A stretch of DNA of 48,018 nucleotides from Planctomycetota bacterium. Lineage in GTDB: Bacteria; Planctomycetota; Planctomycetia; Planctomycetales; Planctomycetaceae. Below the pieces are notes generated by a model, which searched no databases, was not told the origin of the DNA, and worked only from the letters and a program-made list of their open reading frames with translations. This document shows, in pieces, positions 17,871-25,659 of the stretch; the stretch's first letter is position 1, and every line of letters begins with the position of its first letter. Location: NCBI GenBank assembly GCA_016872645.1, contig VGZH01000043.1, positions 1 through 48,018 on the forward strand. The letters run 5' to 3'. Position numbers and translations under genes: made by a program.

Positions 17871-19808
17871 ATGTCGTTAGCTTCTCCGCTCGCCCTCCTC
17901 TGGCTCGCCGCCCTCATTCCCGTCGTGGTCTTCTACATCTTGAAGGTCCGCCTCCGCCGTGTTCCGGTCTCGACGGTTCTGTTTTGGCGGCAGATCTACG
18001 ATGAGTATCAGCCTCGTTCGATTTGGGAACGTATGCGGCATTGGATGTCGTTGCTGGCTCAGGTCGTGCTGATCCTGTTGCTCGTTGGTGCTCTGACCGA
18101 TCCGTTCTTTGCCTGGGAAACTCGTCAACTGCGAAGGATCGTGTTGATCGTAGATAACTCGGCCAGTATGAATGCGACCGACGTTGCGCCGTCGCGTCTG
18201 GCCGCCGCGAAGGAAGAAGCGTTAAGAGTCATTCGGGGAATGCGCTTCGGCGATGAACTGGCGGTGGTGACTGCCGGTGGAACTCCGCGAGTTGCCTGTG
18301 GATTTTCCAGTCACGGTCGAACGTTGGCTGATGCCCTTGATGATGTTGTCTCGACGGACAATCCGACGCGTGTGGTCGCTGCTGTGGAACTCGCACACCG
18401 ATTACTCGGCGAACGGCAGGATGAGCATCGGCGCGAGATCGGCGTGTTGACCGACAGTGGATTTCACCGCCTCCGGGAGGACGAGGCTCCCGGCGAACCG
18501 GTGCGGCAGGAGCCTCCCCCTTCCGTTGAAACGCGGCTTATCGTCCATCGCTTCGGCTCAAGTGTCGGCAATGTTGGAATCACGCAGTTCCAAGTGCGGC
18601 GGAGTTTGATTGATCCGCTGGGCTACGAAATTCTTGCCGAGGTGACCAATGCCTCCGAGGAACCGATTGAGTGCCGGCTGGAAATTGACCTTAATGATGA
18701 AGTAGTCGATGTCGTGCCGCTGAAGCTGACGGCCGGACAACGCTGGAATCAATCGTTCGAGAAGGCCTCGGTCGACGGCGGACAACTTCTGGCGAAGCTC
18801 GATCGAGCGGATGCACTCGCGACAGACAATCGCGCGTGGGCCGTGCTGCCGAAGCGTGAGATGATTCCGGTGACTCTCGTGTCCGAAGGAAATCTGTTTC
18901 TCCAAAAGGTCTTTGAATCGAATCCGCTCATTGAGCTGACGCAAATCACCCCGCCCGGCGGAAAGCCGTTGGCTGATGGTCGAGAGCTGTCATCCAAAGC
19001 CTCAGCGTCGGCCGCCGCGATCACCATCTTTTATCGCCAGGTTCCCGGCGTTTTGCCAAAGGGGGCGGTGCTTGTCATTGATCCGCGAGAGAGTTGTGAT
19101 GCGTGGCAAGTCGGCGATGTGCTGCAAAATCCAGTCGTCCATCAGCAAGACAAAGACTCACCGCTGCTCCGTCATGTGCGGTTGGACAACGTCGTGATGC
19201 CGGAAGCTCGACAATTGAAATTCACCAACGACGAAGGAGTCAAAGTGATGGCTCAATCGGTCGCGGGGGATCCGTTGTTGGCGATGATCGAGCGGCCAGC
19301 ACAAAAGGTGTTGCTGCTGACCGTCAATCTCGATGAGGGCGACCTGCCGCTGCGCACCGCGTTCCCGATCTTGATGATGAACGCTCTGAATTGGTGTACC
19401 GAGAACCGAGGTGAACTCCGCGAGTCATTGCCGACCGGATCGATCACGGAGATCGATGTCGCAGCGATGGACCGTAGCCGTAGCCCCCTCGCGTTGATTG
19501 CGCCGGACGGCCGCCGTTCGGTGCTGCCGACGCCATCGGAAAGGTTCTCGCTGGGGCCGTTCGATCAATGCGGTGTGTGGCGAGTCGTTGCCGACGACAG
19601 GGACGCGACGTTGCTGGAACTCGCATGCAACCTCACGGATCGTTCGGAATCAGACGTGCGAGTTCTCGAAACGGACGAGCGGACAGAGATATCAGTGGTC
19701 TCGGCGAGCTTGTTCGGCAATCGGCCGGTTTGGTTTTGGCTGATCGCGTTGGCGTGGCTGTTGATGTCGGTCGAGTGGTGGGCCTATCAGCGGCGAGTGA
19801 TTTCTTGA
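17871..19808 (+). CDS. BatA-like aerotolerance-type VWA membrane protein
   Basis: 645 residues. Two N-terminal membrane segments (about 7-26 and 60-78) with the BatA N-terminal pattern (LASPLALLWLAALIPVVVFYILK), then a periplasmic or cytosolic VWA domain with MIDAS motif DNSASM (Asp95), and a C-terminal membrane segment at about 620-638. It has GGGAGGG before ATG 17871. It is between DUF58 and a large VWA gene, and follows the order known for MoxR-associated clusters. Residues about 200-217 (REDEAPGEPVRQEPPPS) are encoded by a palindromic sequence that seems to have been inserted in frame. Confidence 0.87.
   Translation: MSLASPLALLWLAALIPVVVFYILKVRLRRVPVSTVLFWRQIYDEYQPRSIWERMRHWMSLLAQVVLILLLVGALTDPFFAWETRQLRRIVLIVDNSASMNATDVAPSRLAAAKEEALRVIRGMRFGDELAVVTAGGTPRVACGFSSHGRTLADALDDVVSTDNPTRVVAAVELAHRLLGERQDEHRREIGVLTDSGFHRLREDEAPGEPVRQEPPPSVETRLIVHRFGSSVGNVGITQFQVRRSLIDPLGYEILAEVTNASEEPIECRLEIDLNDEVVDVVPLKLTAGQRWNQSFEKASVDGGQLLAKLDRADALATDNRAWAVLPKREMIPVTLVSEGNLFLQKVFESNPLIELTQITPPGGKPLADGRELSSKASASAAAITIFYRQVPGVLPKGAVLVIDPRESCDAWQVGDVLQNPVVHQQDKDSPLLRHVRLDNVVMPEARQLKFTNDEGVKVMAQSVAGDPLLAMIERPAQKVLLLTVNLDEGDLPLRTAFPILMMNALNWCTENRGELRESLPTGSITEIDVAAMDRSRSPLALIAPDGRRSVLPTPSERFSLGPFDQCGVWRVVADDRDATLLELACNLTDRSESDVRVLETDERTEISVVSASLFGNRPVWFWLIALAWLLMSVEWWAYQRRVIS
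18470..18525. repeat. palindromic sequence inserted in frame within the BatA-like gene
   Basis: Arms 18482-18499 and 18500-18517 are near-perfect complements (CGAGGCTCC...CC against GG...GGAGCCTCC), flanked by ctccgggagg and ccccttccg. It is translated without breaking the frame as part of residues 200-217, a proline- and acid-rich stretch between ordinary VWA-domain sequence. The sequence type (gggaggacgaggctcc) is one I associate with planctomycete intergenic repeats; that association is from memory and untested. Confidence 0.5.
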
Positions 19809-19814
19809 GGCGTT

Positions 19815-22556
19815 ATGTCGGAACTGCGTTACGGACTGGAATTCACTCATCCCGGCTGGCTGGCGGCGTTGGTCGCGGTGCCGTGGGTGGTGTGGTATTT
19901 CCGGCGGAGCTTGGTCGATTTCGCTCGGTGGCAGCGCATGGTTTCGACGGGTGTGCGAGTGGTGATTGTGGTGGTGCTGGTGTTGGCTTTGGCAGGGCTG
20001 ACGTGGCTGAGACCGACGGCTCGGCAGTTTGTGATTGTGGCGGTGGATCAGAGCGTAAGCGTCGGCGGGCCGATAGCGGCGAATCGATTTCTGGATGAAC
20101 TGTTGGCGGCGAAAGTGATTGATGCGGAGGATCGTGTCGCGTTCGTTCCGTTTGGGTTGCGGCCAGGGGTGGTGTCGGGTGAGCGGCCGAAGCAGGAAGT
20201 TGGTGACGGCGGTGGAGCGATCCAGAGTGGTGATGCGCGTTCGGCTCGTCACGCGGAGCTTGACGGGTACGTTGATGGGACTGACATCGCCGCTGTGATC
20301 GAAGCGGCGGCCGCAACGATGCCGCCGGATTATGTGCCTCGGATTGTGTTGTTGACGGACGGGAATCAGACGCGTGGAGATGCGCTGCAGGCGGCGCTGG
20401 CGACCACGAATCGGGGCGGACGACGTGAACTCATTCCGATCACGACGGTGCCGTTGCCGACGCGCGATGATCCGGAGGTGCAGTTGTCGCAGGTCAAGGT
20501 CCCGGCTCAGGTGCGCGAAGGGGAGCCGTTCTATGTCGAGGTCGTGATTGACTCGAACCACGATGACGAAGGGTTGATCGAAGTCTTTCGCGGTGCTCAC
20601 AAGGTGCTGTCGGAGACGAGGCCGCTCAAGATGGGGGAGAACCGGTTTCGGTTTCCGCAGTCGATTCAGCGTGAGCGGTTGGCCGAGTACTCCGCGAAGA
20701 TCAGCGGGGTGCAGCAGGACACGTTGCTCGACAACAACAGCGACAGCGGGTTGGTCTTCATGGCAGGGCCGCCGCGCGTGTTGCTGATCGACAGCGATCC
20801 CAAGCAGACCGAGCATCTCGTGTTCGCGTTGCAGCAGGAGGACATTCAGGTCGATGTCCGGCCGCCGCAGGGGATGCCGGAGGATCTCGCGGACTTGCAG
20901 AACTACGAATTGCTCGCGCTCTCGAACGTGCCGGCGACGGCGTTGACTCAGCGGCAGATGGAGCTGGCTCGGACTTATGTGCAAGACCTCGGCGGCGGCT
21001 TCGTGATGCTCGGCGGCGATCAGTCGTTTGGGCTGGGGGGCTACTTCAAGACGGTGCTCGAAGACATCCTGCCGGTGCGGTCGGACTTCGAAAAGGAAAA
21101 GGAGAAGCCGGGCCTTGCGATGGTGCTGGTCATCGACCGGTCCGGTTCGATGGCCGGGCAGAAGCTGGAGATGGCGAAGGAAGCCGCGAAGGCCGCTGCC
21201 GAATTGCTCGGCCCGAAGGACCAGATCGGCGTCATCTGTTTCGACGAGGCTCATTACTGGGTCAGCCCGCTGCAATCGGCAGCGAACAAGAACCGCATCG
21301 CCGACGAGATCAGCGGCATTCAGGTCGGCGGCGGCACAAGCCTCTATCCACCGTTGGAAGAGGCGTATCAAACGCTTGTCAGTTCAGTGTCGAAGCTGAA
21401 GCATGTCATCGCGCTGACCGACGGCATCTCGAACCCCGGCGACTTCGAGGGGCTGGCTCAGAACATGGCGTCCGCGCGGATCACCTGCACGACCGTCGGC
21501 GTCGGCAACGAAGCGGCGAACGATCTGCTGGAGACGATCGCTCGCATCGGTCAGGGGCGGCACTTTGTCGCGAACGATCCCGCGTCGCTGCCGCAAATCT
21601 TCGCCAAGGAAACGCTGACCGTCAGCAAGGCCGCGATCAACGAAGAGCCGTTCCTCCCGCAAGTCATCCGCCCGACGCAGGCCCTGGCCGGCATCGACTT
21701 CGACTCCGCGCCGTTTCTGCTCGGCTATGTGATGACCAAGCCGAAGGCGACCAGCGAATTGATCCTTGCCAGCGAGAAGGGCGATCCGGTGCTCGCGTGG
21801 TGGCGATACGGCTTGGGCACAACCGTCGCGTTCACGAGCGACGCGAAAAGCCGCTGGGCCGCCGAATGGCTGACGTGGCCCGACTTCAGCAAGTTCTGGG
21901 CTCAAACGATCCGCCACGCGATGCGCAAGAACGATACGAAGGGCGTCACCGTTGAAGTCGCTCAACGCGCCCGCCGAGCAACGATCACGCTCGACGCCGT
22001 CGATCCGACCGGCCGATTCCTCAACGGAGCCGAATCGGAAGTGACGATCATCGACCCGCGCATCGGCGAACGAAAACTCCCGCTCGTGCAAACCGCCCCC
22101 GGTCGCTACGTCGCCGAATTCGACACACCGCACTCCGGCGCGTACCACCTGAACCTCTCACAACGCGCCGCCAACAGCGGCCCGGTCCTCCACCAACAAA
22201 CCCGCGGCCTGACCGTTGGCTACTCTGACGAACTTCGTTTGCATCCGACGAACATCGAACTGCTCCAACAAATTGCCTCCGCGACCGGCGGGCGCTTCGA
22301 TCCGAAGCCCAGCGAAGCGCTGCTCGACGCGGCGAGCGCCTCATCCGTACCGCGACTCGCGCAGCAATCCCGTCCGCTCTGGCCGGAGTTGGTGATGCTG
22401 GCACTGATCCTGTTCATCTTCGATGTTGCACTGCGGCGGATCGACTTGTCGGTGTGGCTACCCGCTCATTGGACGGGATCGGCCCTGACGATTTCGCGTC
22501 CAGTGCCTCGACCGGACAAACGCCGTTCGGAACCGCGAGCAGTTTCGCGGCATTGA
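19815..22556 (+). CDS. large VWA-domain membrane protein with glutamine-amidotransferase-like domain
   Basis: 913 residues. Two N-terminal membrane segments (about 15-31 and 47-66) are followed by a first degenerate VWA-like domain (VAVDQSVSVGG, about 75-200). A Rossmann-like glutamine-amidotransferase-type domain spans about 315-425 (PPRVLLIDSDPKQTEHLVFAL...GGGFVMLGGDQSFGLGGY). A second VWA domain with full MIDAS IDRSGSM is at about 440, then beta-rich sequence and a C-terminal membrane segment near 855-872. This architecture is common in planctomycete and myxobacterial genomes and has no assigned role. It starts 6 bases after the BatA-like stop, so the genes are almost certainly one operon. 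Confidence 0.87.
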   Translation: MSELRYGLEFTHPGWLAALVAVPWVVWYFRRSLVDFARWQRMVSTGVRVVIVVVLVLALAGLTWLRPTARQFVIVAVDQSVSVGGPIAANRFLDELLAAKVIDAEDRVAFVPFGLRPGVVSGERPKQEVGDGGGAIQSGDARSARHAELDGYVDGTDIAAVIEAAAATMPPDYVPRIVLLTDGNQTRGDALQAALATTNRGGRRELIPITTVPLPTRDDPEVQLSQVKVPAQVREGEPFYVEVVIDSNHDDEGLIEVFRGAHKVLSETRPLKMGENRFRFPQSIQRERLAEYSAKISGVQQDTLLDNNSDSGLVFMAGPPRVLLIDSDPKQTEHLVFALQQEDIQVDVRPPQGMPEDLADLQNYELLALSNVPATALTQRQMELARTYVQDLGGGFVMLGGDQSFGLGGYFKTVLEDILPVRSDFEKEKEKPGLAMVLVIDRSGSMAGQKLEMAKEAAKAAAELLGPKDQIGVICFDEAHYWVSPLQSAANKNRIADEISGIQVGGGTSLYPPLEEAYQTLVSSVSKLKHVIALTDGISNPGDFEGLAQNMASARITCTTVGVGNEAANDLLETIARIGQGRHFVANDPASLPQIFAKETLTVSKAAINEEPFLPQVIRPTQALAGIDFDSAPFLLGYVMTKPKATSELILASEKGDPVLAWWRYGLGTTVAFTSDAKSRWAAEWLTWPDFSKFWAQTIRHAMRKNDTKGVTVEVAQRARRATITLDAVDPTGRFLNGAESEVTIIDPRIGERKLPLVQTAPGRYVAEFDTPHSGAYHLNLSQRAANSGPVLHQQTRGLTVGYSDELRLHPTNIELLQQIASATGGRFDPKPSEALLDAASASSVPRLAQQSRPLWPELVMLALILFIFDVALRRIDLSVWLPAHWTGSALTISRPVPRPDKRRSEPRAVSRH

Positions 22557-22693
22557 GCCGGCCTCGTCTCAGCCCTTGCTTCGCGCTCTTTGCTGCCTTC
22601 TGTTACAAGTCATTGAGTTTGAACAGAAGTCCGCGACGAGCGCGAAGGATGAATTTGGGCCGAAGTCCCACAGAAAGTCGATGGAGGCGGATC

Positions 22694-24724
22694 GTGCGAC
22701 AATCGATGTACTCTCGGATGTTTCTAACGCTCGCGGTTGTCCTTGCATGTCCGCTTATGTCCGAGTTCTCACAAGGTGCGGACGCTGAAAGGACTGTTGG
22801 CGGACTTTCGCTGTCAAATTGGTCGGCCGAATTAAAGTCGCCTTCGCCGGTCGTTCGGCGACGAGCGGTGTTGTCGCTGGGAGCGTTTGGCAAGAGCGCG
22901 GTGCCGGTGTTGACACAGGCGTTGGGTCACGATGATCCGGTCGTGCGGTATTGGGCGGCGAGCGAGTTGGGTGATCTTGGCGACGAGGCTAAGTCGGCGA
23001 TTGAACCGTTGCGGAAAATGCACAGCGAGAAGTCGATTGGCGTGCGAATCGCGGCGGCCTACGCGCTGTGTCGGATCGGACAGGTCGAGGAAGGGTTGCC
23101 GACGTTGCTTGAAGGACTGAAGGACGAGACACGCGGCGTGTGGAATTCGTCGGCCGATTTTCTCGCTCGAATCGGGCCGCCGGCGAAGGCTGCGATTCCG
23201 ACGATTGAAGAGGAAGCGAAACGCGGAGCCGATCACATCGCGGACATCTGTAACGAAGCGTTGCGGCGAATTCGCGGCGTCGATCAGCCGATACCGTCAA
23301 AGTCCTCGAACGCGACTCAAGGGGACGCGGCCGGAGGCAAGCCGAACAAGAAGGCCGCGAAAGAGTCAGTGTTCTCGAAAGCGTTTTTCGACGAGGACGT
23401 CAGCCGGTTTGCGCAGTCGAACGAAAAACGCAAGCAGCCGAACGTTCTGTGGATCAGCGCGGAGGACATTTCGCCGAGCCTCGGCTGTTACGGGGACTCG
23501 TATGCGATCACGCCGCGACTCGATCAACTCGCGAGTGAAGGGGTGCGGTTCACTCGGTGCTTCACTCATGCGGGGGTGTGCGCCATCTCACGGTCGGGGT
23601 TGATCACGGGGATGTACCCGGTCGCGATCGGCAGCCAGCACATGCGGTCGCAGATTGTGTTGCCGCCGCATGTCAAAGCGTTTCCCGAATACCTGCGAGC
23701 CGCCGGGTACTGGACGACGAACCGCTCGAAGACGGACTACAACTTCCCGCCGCCGAAGGCTGCGTGGGACGAGAACAGCGCGAACGCTCGCGACTGGCGC
23801 GGTCGAGCTCCCGGGCAGCCGTTCTTCAGCGTGATCAATCTCACAACGACACACGAGAGTCAGATTCGAGGCAAGTTCGGAGAGACTCTGCACGATCCGG
23901 CGAAGGCTCCGCTTCCGCCGTACATTCCGGACACGCCGGTGACTCGCCGAGATTGGGCGCGGTATGCCGATCTGCTGACGACGCTCGATCAACAAGTCGC
24001 TGCGATCCTGGATCAGCTTGAAGCGGACGGTCTCGCGAAGGACACGATCGTCTTCTTCTGGGGCGATCACGGTCAGGGGCTGCCTCGCGGCAAGCGTTGG
24101 CTGTACGACTCGGGGACGCGAGTGCCGCTCATCATTCGTTGGCCGGATCAGTTGAAGCCGGGATCAGTGTGCGATGACTTGGTTTGTTTTCTCGACTTCG
24201 CGCCGACGATGCTTCGACTGGCGGGAGTTGTGATTCCGACGCACTTGCATGGACGAGTTTTGCCATCGGTTGAGGAAAGGACTAGGGCCAACGGCTCTCG
24301 GCCTTCGGCTTCCGGCCGAGAATTCATTTTCGGGCATCGGGATCGGATGGATGAGACCTACGACTTGATCCGTTCGGCTCGCGACACGCGGTTCAAGTAC
24401 ATCCGCAACTATGCGCCGGAGCGGCCTTACGCTCAGAACATCACCTACATGAATCAAATGCCGACGATGCGCGAATGGCGGCGGCTAAACGGCGAAGGAA
24501 AATTGACCGGTGCGACGGCGCTGCACTTCCGCGAAAGAAAGCCGGTTGAGGAGTTGTTCGACACCGAAGCGGACCCGCACGAGATCGTGAATCTAGCCGA
24601 GCGTCCCGAACATGCTGCGACCCTGAAACGGATGCGAGCGGCTCTCGAACGCTGGCAAGAGGACGTCGGCGATTCGGGATTGATCCCGGAGCCGCTGTTG
24701 GTGACGCCGTTGAACATTCCGTAG
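22694..24724 (+). CDS. secreted sulfatase with N-terminal HEAT repeats
   Basis: 676 residues from GTG 22694, which has GGAGG 6 bases upstream; ATG 22649 and ATG 22706 are alternatives. A signal peptide (about 1-28, ending before DAERT) precedes about four HEAT/PBS-type repeats (45-195: PVVRRRAVLSLGAFGKSAV, PVVRYWAASELGDLG and so on). The alkaline-phosphatase-fold sulfatase begins with NVLWISAEDISPSLGCYG. Metal ligands are visible in SAEDIS and GDHGQ. The formylglycine signature reads CAISR at about 296-300, with Ile where Pro or Ala is normal. An in-frame palindrome adds about 15 residues near 530-545. Its TAG lies in the arm of a terminal palindrome. The substrate, probably a sulfated polysaccharide, is inference. 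Confidence 0.88.
   Translation: MRQSMYSRMFLTLAVVLACPLMSEFSQGADAERTVGGLSLSNWSAELKSPSPVVRRRAVLSLGAFGKSAVPVLTQALGHDDPVVRYWAASELGDLGDEAKSAIEPLRKMHSEKSIGVRIAAAYALCRIGQVEEGLPTLLEGLKDETRGVWNSSADFLARIGPPAKAAIPTIEEEAKRGADHIADICNEALRRIRGVDQPIPSKSSNATQGDAAGGKPNKKAAKESVFSKAFFDEDVSRFAQSNEKRKQPNVLWISAEDISPSLGCYGDSYAITPRLDQLASEGVRFTRCFTHAGVCAISRSGLITGMYPVAIGSQHMRSQIVLPPHVKAFPEYLRAAGYWTTNRSKTDYNFPPPKAAWDENSANARDWRGRAPGQPFFSVINLTTTHESQIRGKFGETLHDPAKAPLPPYIPDTPVTRRDWARYADLLTTLDQQVAAILDQLEADGLAKDTIVFFWGDHGQGLPRGKRWLYDSGTRVPLIIRWPDQLKPGSVCDDLVCFLDFAPTMLRLAGVVIPTHLHGRVLPSVEERTRANGSRPSASGREFIFGHRDRMDETYDLIRSARDTRFKYIRNYAPERPYAQNITYMNQMPTMREWRRLNGEGKLTGATALHFRERKPVEELFDTEADPHEIVNLAERPEHAATLKRMRAALERWQEDVGDSGLIPEPLLVTPLNIP
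24283..24321. repeat. palindromic sequence inserted in frame within the sulfatase gene
   Basis: A perfect 8-bp stem TCTCGGCC/GGCCGAGA (24296-24303 with 24314-24321, 10-base loop) is preceded by actagggccaacgg. It encodes roughly VEERTRANGSRPSASGREF, a hydrophilic stretch between LPSV and FIFGHRDRM of the sulfatase core where a short loop is expected. Confidence 0.5.
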
Positions 24725-24785
24725 CCGCGTTCGCCAGAACTCGGTGTGAGACGACGAACGCCCGCATTCTGGCGAATGCGGCTAC
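24721..24785. repeat. palindrome forming the ends of two convergent genes
   Basis: 19-base arms GTAGCCGCGTTCGCCAGAA (24721-24739) and its complement with one mismatch (24767-24785). The TAG in the left arm (24722-24724) stops the sulfatase gene, and the TAG in the right arm (24782-24784 read on the minus strand) stops the acyltransferase gene. It can act as a bidirectional end-of-transcript hairpin, without a T-run. Confidence 0.7.
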
Positions 24786-25450
24786 GAACGATCGCGCCAG
24801 TCGCAAGCTTGTGTCATGCACTCCTCCAACCGCGAGCGAATCAGGTCGAGCAACGCGGTCTCGCCGAGTTTCAATGTCTCGGCGACTTGCTCGGCGGATA
24901 TTGGGTCGCCGAAGACGACTCGGACGGTCGACAAGTGCGGGATCTTGTGATTGCGGCCGAGGGCGCGATCGGCCCCAGCGATTCCGACGGGACAGACGGG
25001 AACGTTGGCGCGGCGGAGCATGGCGAGGAAGCCAGGTTTGATTTCGCCCAGCGAACCGTCGGCGCTGCGCGTTCCCTCAGGAAAAATGCCGACCCAGAAG
25101 CCCGCTTTCAGGCGAGCGATCATCTCACGCAGAGCACCCGTGGCGGCGGACTCGCGGTTGATCGGCAAGACATAGGTGTTTCGCAGCACCCAGCCGACAA
25201 AAGGGACGCGAAACAAATTGTCGCGAGCCAGAAAACTCACCGGCCGACGCAACGGCAGGCCGACCAGCAGCGGATCGAGAAAACTTTGATGGTTGATGAT
25301 CAGCAGCATTCCTCCGCGATGCGTAATCTTGTCGTGCCCGCGTGCTCGGTAGCGCAGCCACAACGCGAAGGCCAACCGCAGTACGATCTGAATGACAGAC
25401 CAAACCCAATTGCGACGTTCGGGCTGCGTTTCGGTGGGAAAGTCGGGCAT
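24782..25450 (-). CDS. lysophospholipid acyltransferase, PlsC-like
   Basis: 222 residues (or 235 from ATG 25489, which has the better ribosome site GGGGGAG). Members transfer acyl groups to 1-acyl-glycerol-3-phosphate, making phosphatidate at the membrane. The catalytic NHQSFLD (HX4D) motif follows an N-terminal hydrophobic segment (WSVIQIVLRLAFALWLRY). VLPINRESAATGALREM and the FPEGTRS motif complete the usual blocks; VPVCPVGIAGAD is the fourth block. It is convergent with the sulfatase gene and divergent from the esterase gene. A second role such as ornithine-lipid acylation cannot be excluded. Confidence 0.9.
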   Translation of the reverse strand: MPDFPTETQPERRNWVWSVIQIVLRLAFALWLRYRARGHDKITHRGGMLLIINHQSFLDPLLVGLPLRRPVSFLARDNLFRVPFVGWVLRNTYVLPINRESAATGALREMIARLKAGFWVGIFPEGTRSADGSLGEIKPGFLAMLRRANVPVCPVGIAGADRALGRNHKIPHLSTVRVVFGDPISAEQVAETLKLGETALLDLIRSRLEECMTQACDWRDRS

Positions 25451-25659
25451 CGAACACGATCCAAGTAAGGCTGCTCGCTGGTCTGCCATTCTTCTCCCCC
25501 TTCCTCTGCCCCAAAGACAGATGTGACAGTGGAATCTGAGCAGGGGAAAGGGGGCAAGGAGTGAATGATGACTTTGTTGGGGTGTCTTGCAAATCGACCG
25601 AGCGGGGATAGCCTCTGCCCGCTTTGTTTCAGCCACTTTCAACGCAGAGAGAATCACTG

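Noticed and set aside
19692-21371. 559-codon minus-strand frame rich in His/Arg
   Set aside because: Antisense to two VWA genes in very GC-rich DNA; composition is typical of a shadow frame.
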